From contig NZ_FOQD01000015.1 of assembly GCF_900113665.1 (NCBI RefSeq), positions 62,001 to 126,000 of the forward strand: 64,000 nt of DNA. Direction: 5' to 3'. This document shows, piece by piece, positions 7,964 to 16,801 of the stretch. Numbering within the stretch: the first letter of the stretch is position 1; every line of letters starts with the position of its first letter. Position numbers and translations under genes: made by a program. The notes beneath the pieces are model-generated. The model saw only the letters and a list, made by a program, of their open reading frames with translations, was not told where the DNA came from and made no database searches. The DNA comes from Planctomicrobium piriforme (GTDB lineage: Bacteria > Planctomycetota > Planctomycetia > Planctomycetales > Planctomycetaceae).

Positions 7964-8911
7964 TCATCCCCTCGGGTGGCACTTGGCGTGGATCGCCTTC
8001 AAGCGGCTGTGTTCCACCTGCGTGTAAATCTGGGTTGTGCGGATACTCGCGTGGCCCAGCATTTCCTGCAGCGCGCGAATCTCCGCACCACCTGCCAGCA
8101 TGTGCGTGGCAAAGCTGTGCCGCAACGTGTGCGGGCTGATTTTCGCTCCGCAGCCTGACCGGATCGAATACTTCTTCACCAGTTGCCAGATGTTGATTCG
8201 CGTCAGCGGGCGGCCTGTTCTGGTGACGAACAGGTATTCGGAATCGCGCAGCCGCACCTGTAACGGGCGTTCGCGCGTCAGGTATTTTTGAATCGCCTCG
8301 ACCGCCACGGGATTGAGCGACACGATGCGCTCCTTGTTTCCCTTCCCCAGGCACCGGCAGAAATTCTGTTCGAGCTTCGCGTCGGTGACCCGCATTCCGG
8401 AGACTTCCGAGGCACGGCAGCCGGTGGCGTACAGCAAGGCCAGCACCGCGCGGTCACGCAGCGGAAACTGATCGGCCCAACCGGGGGCATCGAGCAGCTT
8501 ATCGACGTTCTCCGGGCTGAGGACGGTGGGAAGATACCGCCACAGTTTCGGTGACGAAAGCAGTTCAACGGTACTTTCAGCGACGACCCCTTCCAGCACC
8601 AGGTACCGGAAGAACATCTTCAAAGCGACCAGACGACGCGCGATGGTCGTCGCCTTCAAATCTCTGGCATGCAGCGACTCGACGAACCCGGCCAGGACGT
8701 TCAAATCGACGTCGAGGACCGAGACGACCCGCTCCGCCTGACCCCACTCGATGAACTGCGTGAGATCCACGCGATAGGCGGCGACCGTGTTGAGCGACAT
8801 CCCGCACTCAGCTTCGAGGTAGTGCAGGAACGGCTGCACATACTGCTCGGGATGCAGCGCCGGGGAAGCGGCGGCCTGTCCAGCGGCAGGTGGTCGACGA
8901 CGAGGAGGCAT
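7964..8911 (-). CDS. Tyrosine site-specific recombinase, XerC/XerD type
   Basis: A cytoplasmic tyrosine recombinase, probably resolving chromosome dimers at a dif site or acting as an integrase. The N-terminal SAM-like core-binding domain includes the motif FLHYLEAECGMSLNTVAAYR. The catalytic domain has Arg in ATGCRASEVSG, Lys in GKGNKERIV, the HxxR pair in PHTLRHSFATHML, a second His in LGHASIRTT and the nucleophile Tyr in TQIYTQVE. From the ATG at 8911 (MPPRRRP) it has 315 residues, the normal Xer length; the frame runs up to 9019 but that extension is not conserved. There is no second recombinase, excisionase or att-like repeat nearby, which favours a housekeeping Xer role. Confidence 0.9.
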   Translation of the reverse strand: MPPRRRPPAAGQAAASPALHPEQYVQPFLHYLEAECGMSLNTVAAYRVDLTQFIEWGQAERVVSVLDVDLNVLAGFVESLHARDLKATTIARRLVALKMFFRYLVLEGVVAESTVELLSSPKLWRYLPTVLSPENVDKLLDAPGWADQFPLRDRAVLALLYATGCRASEVSGMRVTDAKLEQNFCRCLGKGNKERIVSLNPVAVEAIQKYLTRERPLQVRLRDSEYLFVTRTGRPLTRINIWQLVKKYSIRSGCGAKISPHTLRHSFATHMLAGGAEIRALQEMLGHASIRTTQIYTQVEHSRLKAIHAKCHPRG

Positions 8912-9179
8912 GCAAGTTCCGGTTGATGACCGTCGGCAAGATCGCGGATCGTCCAGACTCTCAATGCCCGGCTGCGATCCGATTTCGCCAACACATTTCA
9001 TCGACCGGATGCGGGGCACGGCATCACGTCGACCGGCAACTCTGACCGCCGCGAGGTTCCGGTTCTAACAGTTCGCCCGGTCGGGAAAGCTGCACGGCTG
9101 GCTTTTGACGACGGCGCGTTCGATAATCCCCGATCCGTTCGTCCGAGCGGAGGCGATGACTCTTGTCCCTGTCTGTCTT

Positions 9180-9207
9180 ACTGAAAACTGATCACTGAAA
9201 ACCTGGG
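9180..9207. repeat. Heptad repeat tract, ACTGAAA words
   Basis: Four 7-mers: ACTGAAA, ACTGATC, ACTGAAA, ACCTGGG. The inverse word set (TCAGTTT, TCAGTTG) recurs at 60811. The tract sits immediately before the methyltransferase start, in the roughly 300-base divergent gap after the recombinase, in which I see no gene. Confidence 0.8.
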
Positions 9208-9211
9208 ACGA

Positions 9212-10000
9212 TTGGTGAGCGACGACGAAACTCCATCAGACGTTCCGGAATTGGCATTGCCGTCGGCGTTTCCGGTGTTGTCCAGCAATCCGGACGAGTT
9301 ACCGGCGGTGCCCGGCGGCTGGCAGCATGTCGAGATCCCCATCGGACAGCGCTCTCTCAAGCTGCACCGTCCGCTCGACCCCGATCTGTTTCTCGATGAC
9401 GCAAAGGTCCAGTCCGAGAATTCGCGGCACGACTACATGCCCTATTGGGCATTCCTGTGGCCGTCATCCGTGCCGATGGCGAACCTGGTGTTGAACGCCC
9501 CGTGGCCTGTCGGCACAAACGTGCTCGAACTGGGGGCCGGCATCGGACTCGTCGGACTCGCAGCGGCGCTCCGCGGCGACCGCGTCACCTTCAGCGATTA
9601 CGACCACACTGCGCTGCACATGTGCCGGCTGAATGCCAGACTGAATGGGCTGCCTGATCCGGAACTTTGGTTTCTGGATTGGCGCGATGTGCCGGCCCGA
9701 CAGTTCCCCGTCATCGTCGGCTGCGAAGTCACCTACGACGCAGGTCTGCACGAACCGCTGCTGGACGCCATCTCAGCACTGCTCGCGCCGGACGGCGTCT
9801 GCTGGTTGGGTGATCCCGGCAGATACCAGGCGAAGTTCTTCTACGATAAAGCCGCAGCGCGGGGCTTTCATCTGCAATTGTTCAACGCCGCCGGCGAGCG
9901 ACAGACAGCGCTCTCGTCCGGCGAATTCCAGTTGCTGGCGATCACCCGAACTTCCGGGTCGGCGACTCCGACTGCGGAACGTAGCCTGACGCCGGTTTAG
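9212..10000 (+). CDS. Class I SAM-dependent methyltransferase
   Basis: A Rossmann-fold methyltransferase of the small type related to protein lysine methyltransferases (Methyltransf_16 or ETFB-lysine type). Motif I is VLELGAGIGLVGLAAA (about 108-123), the acidic loop is FSDYD (about 132-136), and motif IV is IVGCEVTYD (about 171-179). An upstream segment with DYMPYWAFLWPSS is typical of this family. The start is TTG at 9212 or GTG at 9215; there is no ATG in range. The substrate is unknown. Its last 59 bases overlap the end of the convergent FHA-EAL gene, so the two mRNAs would be complementary at their 3' ends. Confidence 0.82.
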   Translation: MVSDDETPSDVPELALPSAFPVLSSNPDELPAVPGGWQHVEIPIGQRSLKLHRPLDPDLFLDDAKVQSENSRHDYMPYWAFLWPSSVPMANLVLNAPWPVGTNVLELGAGIGLVGLAAALRGDRVTFSDYDHTALHMCRLNARLNGLPDPELWFLDWRDVPARQFPVIVGCEVTYDAGLHEPLLDAISALLAPDGVCWLGDPGRYQAKFFYDKAAARGFHLQLFNAAGERQTALSSGEFQLLAITRTSGSATPTAERSLTPV

Positions 10001-11123
10001 GCCGTCCGAAGAAGTAGCCTTGCCCCATATCAAAGCCGAGTTCGCGGCAGGCGTTCTTTTCTTCTTCCGATTCGACCCCTTCGGCAATCGTGACGATGGG
10101 GACGTCGTGACACATATCGACCAGCATCTTCAACATGCGCCACTGATACGGGTTCGACTCGTGAATATCGCGAATCAGGCAGGCGTCGAATTTCAGGTAA
10201 TCAGGCGGCGCTTTGACCAGTTCCAGCAGTCGCGACTGGCCGGCGCCGAAGTCGTCGTAGGCGACCTTGTAACCGAGATCGCGGACCGCTTTGCAGAAGT
10301 CGGCCGTGAGGTGCGGATTGTTGATCGCCCCTTCATGAATCTCCACCACCACGGAGCGTTGTGGGAACCGTCGCCGCATCTCGGCCAGCGACGGAAGCAC
10401 GTCGACGTCCAGGCTTTCATTCGAATGGGTATTCACGAACAGACTCATGCCGCCGGGAATGAACGTCCCGCATTCGGCCGCCTTGCGACGACAGATCAGG
10501 CTCAGCTCGACTTCCCGGTTGACCATCTCGGCCGTCCGGAACATTTCAGCCGGGTTTTCAAGACCGATGAGCGCCGTCCTGGCGAGCGCTTCATAGCCGA
10601 TCGACAGTCCGTTGCTGAGATCGATAATCGGCTGGTAAGCCGGGACAATCTCGGCTCCCTGCATCAACTGGCTGAGCTGGCTCAGCACCCAGTTCGATTC
10701 GAGTACGTCGACCGCCTGCGTCGTTTTCTTCAGGGCATCGAGATCGGCGCGTGAGCCTCGCTGGGCCGCCGCGCGGTATTCGACACGGAATTCGACGTTC
10801 GCAATTTCAATATGATCGCCGTCGGCAATCGGCGTCGGTTGTTTCACCTGACGGCGATTGAGATAGGTGCCGTTGGTGCTGCCAAGATCGCGCAAAAACA
10901 GGTGCGGGCCGATCTGGAGGATCTCAGCATGCCGGGCCGAAATGCACTGGCTGGCAATCTGCAAGTCGGATTCAGGACGTCGTCCGATGACGAACGCCGG
11001 GGAATCGACTTTGATTTGAGTCAACGTCCGCAACGGAGGCAGGCAGCCAATCAGATACCAACCGTCGCGCGTTTTGCTGGCGGCCGGTGCTCCGGGCGGC
11101 GAAACGAGCGTTTGTATGGCCAT
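9942..11123 (-). CDS. FHA domain-EAL domain signalling protein
   Basis: A 393-residue cytoplasmic protein joining a phosphothreonine-binding FHA domain to a cyclic-di-GMP phosphodiesterase domain. The FHA domain spans about 35-110, with FVIGRRPESDL, the Ser/His of ISARH, and STNGTYLN. The EAL domain spans about 145-380 and keeps the catalytic signature: EAL in GYEALAR, Asn in FVNTHSNE, Glu in VVEIHEG, DD in AYDDFGAGQS, Lys in YLKFDACLI, Glu in AEGVES, and QGYFFGRP at the end. It therefore looks active. Phosphorylation by a Ser/Thr kinase could recruit or switch it through the FHA domain. No GGDEF partner is adjacent. Confidence 0.9.
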   Translation of the reverse strand: MAIQTLVSPPGAPAASKTRDGWYLIGCLPPLRTLTQIKVDSPAFVIGRRPESDLQIASQCISARHAEILQIGPHLFLRDLGSTNGTYLNRRQVKQPTPIADGDHIEIANVEFRVEYRAAAQRGSRADLDALKKTTQAVDVLESNWVLSQLSQLMQGAEIVPAYQPIIDLSNGLSIGYEALARTALIGLENPAEMFRTAEMVNREVELSLICRRKAAECGTFIPGGMSLFVNTHSNESLDVDVLPSLAEMRRRFPQRSVVVEIHEGAINNPHLTADFCKAVRDLGYKVAYDDFGAGQSRLLELVKAPPDYLKFDACLIRDIHESNPYQWRMLKMLVDMCHDVPIVTIAEGVESEEEKNACRELGFDMGQGYFFGRPKPASGYVPQSESPTRKFG

Positions 11124-11458
11124 GCGTGATTCCGCAAATTGCGAAGTGAAACTGGACTCTTCCCAACAGAAGGATAGTTCACGCTACGATCCAAATTCGT
11201 GCATGTATCGAACGACAACACATTGCAGGGCAGAAAACCTGGGGAATTCCCTGCTCCCGCCAGACTGTTACGAAAAGTGGCCCGGGAGCCAATGTAACGA
11301 ATGCGCCCTCCGCACCGCTTGCGCCGCGGGAAAAGCCTGCAAGCCGCCCTTTTCGGGCATTCACAATCCGCGAGATCGATACAAGCCTGAGAATCGGTGT
11401 AAGTCGCAGCGGATTGGATCGATTACAGGGATCACCACATTCGTGAGAGCACCCGGCG
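11124..11458. other. Gap between FHA-EAL and toroid genes
   Basis: A 335-base gap that must hold the FHA-EAL promoter. I see no convincing gene: the small frames on both strands lack codon bias. It contains the palindrome GGGAATTCCC near 11242 and a nested inverted repeat at 11267-11298 (GTTAC, TGGC, GCCA, GTAAC). No heptad tract is present here. Confidence 0.5.
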
Positions 11459-13714
11459 TTACGGCGCGGCTTCGTTCAGCCGGTAGATCGGCAGGTAACG
11501 GTAATAGACTTCCAGACTCAGCGTGGCGATGGCCGTCGAATACATCCGGCCGCCATACCCGCCCCACACGTCATGCGGATCCCAACTGCCGGAGAGCGGA
11601 CCTGATCGGCGCTGCTCCGCCACCAGCATGTTCCGCACGGCGGTGTTCCACTGTTCCCATTCCGCTCCGCCGTGCTGATAGAGCGCCAGCGTGCCGTAGT
11701 ACCAGTAGTAGTAATTGAGCGTGGTGCGACGGGGCAGATTTGCCAGAATCACCTTCACCGACTCGTCATTCGCCGCCGCTTCGTCCGCCATCCCGAGCAT
11801 CTGCCGGCAATACAACGACTCCGCCGAGGCCGAGGCGCTCGCCGCTTCCCGTGGACGGTATCCCGCCAGCCCGCCTGAGGAGCCAATCCTCTGTTCCGCC
11901 AGAAACCGCCGCATGCGGGCAATCCGGCGTTCATCCACTTCAATGCCGGCAGCCTGAGCGCTCTTTAAGGCCATCAACTGCCAGCCGAAGATGCTCATGT
12001 CCCCTTCGCGTTGTCCTTTGACATACCGCCAGCCGCCGTCGACGTTCTGCGTATCGAGAATGAAGCCGACCGCTTTGACGAGGGGCGTTCGCAGCCATTG
12101 CGCGTCGGCATGATTGCGCGACATCGCATAGGCTTCCGCGAGCGCGAACGTGGCCATGGCATGGCAATACATGGCTTCAAACTCGGAAGCGCTGCCTCCC
12201 AGGTAGCCGTCGGTACTCCCCCAGCCTTCTCCCCAGTGCCGCCGCGTCTGCTGCGACACAATCCAGTTCAAAGCCCGATTCACCACCGGAGAATACTCCC
12301 CCTGCTCGACCGTATTCAGCTTGCCGAGAAACGCCAGCACCGCCAGCGACGTAATGCCGACATCCGCTTCATGACTGGCATCGCCTGCCTCGCTCCCTGC
12401 TCCGCTGTAATCACCCGCGTGCCAGTAGCCTGCCGGGTTCTGCACGGAGGCCATCCAGCGCAGGCTGCGATCGACCGCGTCTTCCGTCGCCTGCGAACCA
12501 CCGAATTTGAGGACCGCCTTCCCCCGCTCTTCTTCAGATCGCAAGCGGTAAGCCGACGGCACCCGATCACCCGTATTCTGGGGGCGGAACGGGTTTTCGA
12601 CGCGGCTGAGTTGCGGGCGTTCGACCGGTTCTGGCAACACGTCCGCACGGTTTTCCACGCCGGACCCGCGAGTCGCCGCGACAGGCCCTGCCGGGAGATC
12701 CATACTGCGCGGACGCAGCCGACCAATGCCGCTCGTCTCTGTGCCGGTCGAAAGTGCGCGTGTCTCCAATCGACCACGTTGCGGGTCAGGAGTTTTCGGG
12801 ACTTCCGCGGGCGTCGCCTGCCCGAGCATTTGGGGAGTCGATCCAACGGGAGCAGGTTGATCAGATCGCGCGGACGACATTGCGTCCGGCTGACGCGACG
12901 CCGCCTCCGGGACTGGCACGACCATCGCTTCCGATGCCTGACGGTCGGGCGCGAGTGCGGTATCGACCCGATCGGCACTCCCGGTCTGCGGGCGCTGCAC
13001 GGCCTGTGAGGCGGTCATCTCTGAAGTCGGCAGCACGCTTCGCTGGATGGAAGAGACTCGTCCATCGCCGGGAGTGTTTTGTTGCTGCTGCGGCAGGGCC
13101 TCGGCCTTGATGTCAGGACCGGCCTGCGGTTCCATCCGGCTCGCTAAAAATTCGGGAGCCGGCGACGCCTCTGGCGGAGCGGGAGTCTTCTCCTCAGGCT
13201 GCTCGCGGTCTTTCACCATCGCTGGTTCGAAGGGGACCGGCTCCGTCGGCTTCTCCAGCGGAAGAGGCTGCTCAGTAAGCGCGGCCTGGGCTTCCATCCG
13301 GTCTCGCTCGGTAAGATTCTTGGAGGCCACGGCGCGAAATGCCGACGCGGCCACATCGAAGACCGGTTCGTCATCCGTCGCGTGTTCGGAATCTTTCGAG
13401 TTGCCGTTTGGAACGGAGACCCGAATCGGTTCCAGGTCCCGCGTCACCATGTGCAGGAGTTCCATCGCGCGATATTCCGGAATCAGCGCGATCAGCGATC
13501 CCACCAGCAAAAGGTGCATCGCCACGGAAAAGAACATCGCCTTCGAAGACGCCCGATGATCTCCCCAACGGGTGCCGATCATCGTCAACAGGTGGCCTGT
13601 GGCAATGATCATTCCGGCAATCAGGCCCAGTACAAGCAGCGGTTGCAACAGTGCAATCGCCAGCCGCAGCATGTGCCAGACTTCGGCTTCGAGGCTCAGC
13701 GCGGCGAGAATCAT
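11459..13714 (-). CDS. Membrane protein with prenyltransferase/squalene-oxidase-like toroid
   Basis: A 751-residue protein. Two N-terminal transmembrane segments (about 15-45 and 62-82) are followed by a cytoplasmic or periplasmic Pro/Gln/Glu-rich linker of about 300 residues. The C-terminal alpha/alpha-toroid of roughly 330 residues has repeats such as SLRWMASVQNPAGYW, GITSLAVLAFLG, GFILDTQNVDGGWRY and YSTAIATLSLEVYY. These resemble terpene cyclase and prenyltransferase folds without the DxDD cyclase motif, so a binding role is more likely than catalysis. It overlaps the exbD gene by four bases (ATGA), implying coupled translation and a joint complex. Similar ExbD-toroid pairs are widespread in planctomycetes, and their function is not known to me. 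Confidence 0.8.
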   Translation of the reverse strand: MILAALSLEAEVWHMLRLAIALLQPLLVLGLIAGMIIATGHLLTMIGTRWGDHRASSKAMFFSVAMHLLLVGSLIALIPEYRAMELLHMVTRDLEPIRVSVPNGNSKDSEHATDDEPVFDVAASAFRAVASKNLTERDRMEAQAALTEQPLPLEKPTEPVPFEPAMVKDREQPEEKTPAPPEASPAPEFLASRMEPQAGPDIKAEALPQQQQNTPGDGRVSSIQRSVLPTSEMTASQAVQRPQTGSADRVDTALAPDRQASEAMVVPVPEAASRQPDAMSSARSDQPAPVGSTPQMLGQATPAEVPKTPDPQRGRLETRALSTGTETSGIGRLRPRSMDLPAGPVAATRGSGVENRADVLPEPVERPQLSRVENPFRPQNTGDRVPSAYRLRSEEERGKAVLKFGGSQATEDAVDRSLRWMASVQNPAGYWHAGDYSGAGSEAGDASHEADVGITSLAVLAFLGKLNTVEQGEYSPVVNRALNWIVSQQTRRHWGEGWGSTDGYLGGSASEFEAMYCHAMATFALAEAYAMSRNHADAQWLRTPLVKAVGFILDTQNVDGGWRYVKGQREGDMSIFGWQLMALKSAQAAGIEVDERRIARMRRFLAEQRIGSSGGLAGYRPREAASASASAESLYCRQMLGMADEAAANDESVKVILANLPRRTTLNYYYWYYGTLALYQHGGAEWEQWNTAVRNMLVAEQRRSGPLSGSWDPHDVWGGYGGRMYSTAIATLSLEVYYRYLPIYRLNEAAP

Positions 13715-14133
13715 GGCCCCCCCTCGCCGTCGATGCGGTTGGCCAGCTGGATGTTCCGGATGCCGGTTCGTTTGCAGAGATTGAGGACGGTCATCACGTT
13801 CTGATAACGGCCTTCGCCATCGCCGCGAATGACGACCACCTGTTCGGCATACCGTTCGTGTGCCGCGCGAATCTCGGCTTCGAGTTCTTCAATTGTCTTC
13901 TTCTCGGTTCCGATGTAGATCGTCCCGTCATCGGTGACGTTCACGACCAGTTCATCCGGCAAGGGGGTGAGCGGCTTGGCGTCGGTCACCTTGGGGAGCT
14001 GGATCTCATACTGGCTTTCGCGACGACGGAACTCGGTGCTGACCATGAAAAAAATCATGATCAGCATCACGATGTCCACCATCGGAGTCAGAATGAGCGT
14101 CGGCTCTTCCAGAGCTTCTGTCTTGATCGGCAT
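13711..14133 (-). CDS. exbD: ExbD/TolR-type biopolymer transport protein
   Basis: A small inner-membrane protein that couples proton-motive force to envelope work, normally together with an ExbB/TolQ channel. Of 140 residues, the single helix (LTPMVDIVMLIMIFFMVST, about 14-32) carries the key Asp in PMVDIVM. The periplasmic domain has the usual beta-alpha pattern ending VLNLCKRTGIRNIQLA. Length and layout are typical. There is no exbB/tolQ gene in this window, so the channel must be supplied from elsewhere. It is the first gene of a two-gene unit with the toroid protein, by four-base overlap. Confidence 0.9.
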   Translation of the reverse strand: MPIKTEALEEPTLILTPMVDIVMLIMIFFMVSTEFRRRESQYEIQLPKVTDAKPLTPLPDELVVNVTDDGTIYIGTEKKTIEELEAEIRAAHERYAEQVVVIRGDGEGRYQNVMTVLNLCKRTGIRNIQLANRIDGEGGP

Positions 14134-14206
14134 GGCAGCAACTTGACCGTGTTCCGGCCCACTCCCTTGTACGCCTTATACTGTACTGCCGCCGACGATT
14201 CGGCAT

Positions 14207-14253
14207 TTCTCCTTCGCCCGTGTACTCAGGGGAGAGGGCTGGGGTGAGGGGCC
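14207..14253 (+). repeat. Dispersed GGGGAGA-type repeat, copy 1
   Basis: About 47 bases: a pyrimidine-rich left half, a central GTACTCAG, then GGGGAGA, GGGCTGG-like and GGTGAGG words. It matches copies at 52137-52183 and 54421-54468 in the same orientation. It is partly self-inverse around the TACTCA centre and follows the same seven-base period as the other tracts. Confidence 0.85.
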
Positions 14254-14406
14254 TTTTCAGCCTTCCAACGGATCTGAAACTTCCCTTTGGGTGCGGCAGA
14301 GCACTCGGCAACCCCGCCCATTCTACCGAGCCCCGGGTTTTTCCTGCAGCCCCAATTCGCCCAACGGAAAAGTTGCAGGGCATTTGGGAATGATCACCCG
14401 GGAGCA

Positions 14407-14441
14407 AAATCCGAAGCACGAAATTCGAAATCCGAAACGAT
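14407..14441. repeat. Heptad repeat tract, AAATCCG words
   Basis: Five 7-mers: AAATCCG, AAGCACG, AAATTCG, AAATCCG, AAACGAT. This is the inverse of the TTCGGAT family at 3190 and 32611, and the order matches the left arm at 47458. Confidence 0.88.
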
Positions 14442-14483
14442 TCAGCGACTGACACCAGAGGAAAGCTGCACAATTTAGGCAAA

Positions 14484-15701
14484 TCAAGTCGCCGCCTTGC
14501 GATTCAGCCAGTCGGCGACCGCTTCAACCAGCAGGTCGATCTGTCCGCGGGTCGTATACAAATGAGCCGAGACTCTCAGCAGCGTTTTCTCCCGCCAGCG
14601 GACGACTGGAATCTCGATCCGGTGGTTTTCCCACAGCCATTGCTGCAGCGGATGCGGCGGACCTGGAGGTGTCGCGTCGTCCGGCAACGGCAACTCGACC
14701 GCGACCATCGAACCGTACCAGGACGCATCGTCGGGTGTGATCGGCTTCGCCTGCAACCGCTCAAGCATTTGCTCCCGGGCATATCGGGCGAGGGCATGTG
14801 TCTCTTCGCGAAATCGGGCGAGCCCGTAGTCTTTCAAAAATTGAATGGCCGCCGGGACCGCGAGCGCGCCGGTGGGATCGAATGTGCCTGGCCAGTGAAA
14901 CTCGTCTTTCCACGACGGATTTTTTCCGTCGAGACTGCGGCCCCAACTCAGCACAGTGGGTCGCAACCCCTGCTTGTGCCGCGAACGCACATAGAGGAAT
15001 CCCGTCCCCAGTGGAGCGCTCAGCCATTTGTGGCAGCTTGCCGTGTAGTAGTCGCAGTCCAGCGACTTCAGATCAACCGGCACCATCGCCGGGGCATGCG
15101 GGCCATCCACACAGACCGGCAGTTTCAATTCTCTCGCCCGATCGCAGATCGCCTGAATCGGCAGAATGATCGCCGTAGGCGAAGTCACATGACTGACCAC
15201 CAGCAGCCTGGTGCGGTCGGTCACCTTGTCGAAGATCGCGTCGACCACCTCAGACGGCGACGTCATCGGATACGGCAACCGCGCCAGCACCGTCTTCGCC
15301 CCGACCGCCTGACACGCCTGCCCCCAGATCCGAATCACCGCGCCGTATTCGTGATCGTTCAGCAGCACCTCATCCCCCGCTTTGAGCGGCAGGTTGGCGG
15401 CGACGACGTTCATGGCGACCGTGGCATTTGGCACGAACACCAGATTGTCACGGGGAGCGTTGACGAATTTCGCGAGTTCTCCCGCAGCGTCTTCCAGCAG
15501 CCCGTTCAGCCGCCGCACAAAGAAGTCCATCGGATTCGCAGCCAGTTCTCGCTGCCAACGCTCGCGCGCCTCGAGTACCGGTATCGGCGTCGGGCCGAAC
15601 GATCCGTGATTGAGATACGTCACCCCCGGGGCCAGTTGCCAGGCTGCTGTAATATCGAGTGTGGAATCCTGTCCCATCCGCTGCTTCCGCTCGTTGCTCA
15701 T
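14484..15701 (-). CDS. Class V PLP-dependent aminotransferase
   Basis: A 405-residue cytoplasmic enzyme of the aminotransferase class V fold, closest in pattern to isopenicillin-N-epimerase-like and cysteine-desulfurase-like proteins. The N-terminus has the characteristic YLNHGSFGPTP. The cofactor region includes PNATVAMNVV, SHVTSPTAII and the aspartate of VDGPHAPAM. The PLP-binding lysine is in TASCHKWLSAPLGTGF. The C-terminal domain ends LRVSAHLYTTRGQIDLLVEAV. The substrate cannot be told: these proteins act as epimerases, lyases or desulfurases. Starts at 15701 or at the internal MGQDS are both possible. It is divergent from the glycerophosphodiesterase gene. Confidence 0.88.
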   Translation of the reverse strand: MSNERKQRMGQDSTLDITAAWQLAPGVTYLNHGSFGPTPIPVLEARERWQRELAANPMDFFVRRLNGLLEDAAGELAKFVNAPRDNLVFVPNATVAMNVVAANLPLKAGDEVLLNDHEYGAVIRIWGQACQAVGAKTVLARLPYPMTSPSEVVDAIFDKVTDRTRLLVVSHVTSPTAIILPIQAICDRARELKLPVCVDGPHAPAMVPVDLKSLDCDYYTASCHKWLSAPLGTGFLYVRSRHKQGLRPTVLSWGRSLDGKNPSWKDEFHWPGTFDPTGALAVPAAIQFLKDYGLARFREETHALARYAREQMLERLQAKPITPDDASWYGSMVAVELPLPDDATPPGPPHPLQQWLWENHRIEIPVVRWREKTLLRVSAHLYTTRGQIDLLVEAVADWLNRKAAT

Positions 15702-15789
15702 GCCAGTGTTTTCGGACAGTCAAGCAGAGTATGCTGCGACTGTAAAGACACTCGCTGACGCTTCGTGCTCTGACTGTTGTGAGAACTCC

Positions 15790-16584
15790 ATGTTGAAATT
15801 CGCGACCCTGCTCGCCGCTTCGCTGCTCACGTCGGCACTTTGCCTGGCCGACGGACCGGTCGAGATCATCGCTCACCGCGGAGCCTCGTTTGATGCACCG
15901 GAGAATACGATTTCCTCGGTGAAGCTCGCCTGGGAACAAGGAGCCGACGGTTGTGAGTTCGACCTGCACCTCACCCAAGACGGCAAGATCATCGCCTGTC
16001 ATGACGACAACACGAAGAAGACTGCCGGCGTCGACAAGAAAATCGTCGACACGCTCTTCGACGACCTGCGGCAGCTCGATGTCGGCAGCTGGAAATTTCC
16101 GGCCTTCAAGGGGGAGAAGATGCCCAGCTTCGAAGAGATCCTGGCCGTCGTCCCTCCCGGCAAGAAAATCTACATCGAAGTGAAGTGCGGGCCTGAGATC
16201 GTGCCGGAATTACTGCGACAGTTAAAAGCCAGTTCGCTCCAGCCGAAACTGACTCCGGTCATCTGTTTCAACGCCAAAGTGATCGCCGCCGTCAAGCAGC
16301 AGCGGCCAGACCTGCCTGCCTACCTGCTCAGCGACCTCAAGGAAGGCAAGACCGCCGAGAGCCTGATTGCGAAAGCCAAGGAAGTGAAAGCCGACGGCCT
16401 CGACCTGAAGGCCGGCCCGGAACTCGATCAGACGTTCGCCGACAAAGTCCGCGCCGCCGGCCTGCGACTCGACGTCTGGACCGTCAACGACGTAGCCCTC
16501 GCCAAACGCATGGCCGCCATCGGCGTCCAGGGCATCACCACCGATCGTCCACAATGGCTCAGAGAGCAAATGTCGAAGCAGTAA
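15790..16584 (+). CDS. Glycerophosphodiester phosphodiesterase, exported
   Basis: Hydrolyses glycerophosphodiesters to an alcohol and glycerol-3-phosphate, probably in the periplasm. A signal peptide (MLKFATLLAASLLTSALCLA) precedes the TIM-barrel. The catalytic motif is IAHRGASFDAPENT, with His29, Arg30 and Glu38, and the metal residues lie in CEFDLHLTQDG (Glu56, Asp58) with His71 in ACHDDN. The C-terminus has VWTVNDVALAKRMAAIGVQGITTDRP, the usual barrel end. The length of 264 residues is standard. The frame is open upstream to 15610, but only the ATG at 15790 gives the signal peptide. Confidence 0.94.
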   Translation: MLKFATLLAASLLTSALCLADGPVEIIAHRGASFDAPENTISSVKLAWEQGADGCEFDLHLTQDGKIIACHDDNTKKTAGVDKKIVDTLFDDLRQLDVGSWKFPAFKGEKMPSFEEILAVVPPGKKIYIEVKCGPEIVPELLRQLKASSLQPKLTPVICFNAKVIAAVKQQRPDLPAYLLSDLKEGKTAESLIAKAKEVKADGLDLKAGPELDQTFADKVRAAGLRLDVWTVNDVALAKRMAAIGVQGITTDRPQWLREQMSKQ

Positions 16585-16801
16585 TGTTGCCGCCAGCAGT
16601 CCAAAGCCGTCACCCTCATTCAGTCTCCGCGGTCTCGGCGCTCTCGGCGTTTCTATCTCCCCTCCGACGCTCCGTCACCGAAAATCGGAATGCTGTGCGG
16701 TCGAAATGCAGACTGCGGTTGCTTTGCTAAAATCCCGCCGCCAACGCGGGCTCAGCGATGGCGATGTTCACTCACTGCCAGATCGCCGAACGAGGTTGAT
16801 G

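Larger units (their letters stand above)
14134..14483. other. Gap upstream of exbD
   Basis: A 350-base gap between co-directional genes on the minus strand. It holds two repeat tracts of different words (14207-14253 and 14407-14441). Open frames here are produced by the repeats and are not genes. The exbD promoter should lie near 14140-14200. Confidence 0.5.

Noticed and set aside
7964..8911. Integrase marking a mobile island
   Set aside because: No attachment-site repeats, tRNA target, or phage or plasmid genes are next to it; a housekeeping Xer role is simpler.
11074..11718. Cys-containing plus-strand frame
   Set aside because: Spaced cysteines looked like a metal site, but it overlaps two real genes and has no codon bias.
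12011..13009. Long plus-strand open frame of 332 codons
   Set aside because: It is antisense to the toroid protein gene, with Arg- and Pro-rich shadow composition and no family pattern.
14006..14482. Minus-strand open frame with a repeat-encoded protein
   Set aside because: Its codons are made of the two intergenic repeats, and it overlaps exbD in another frame.
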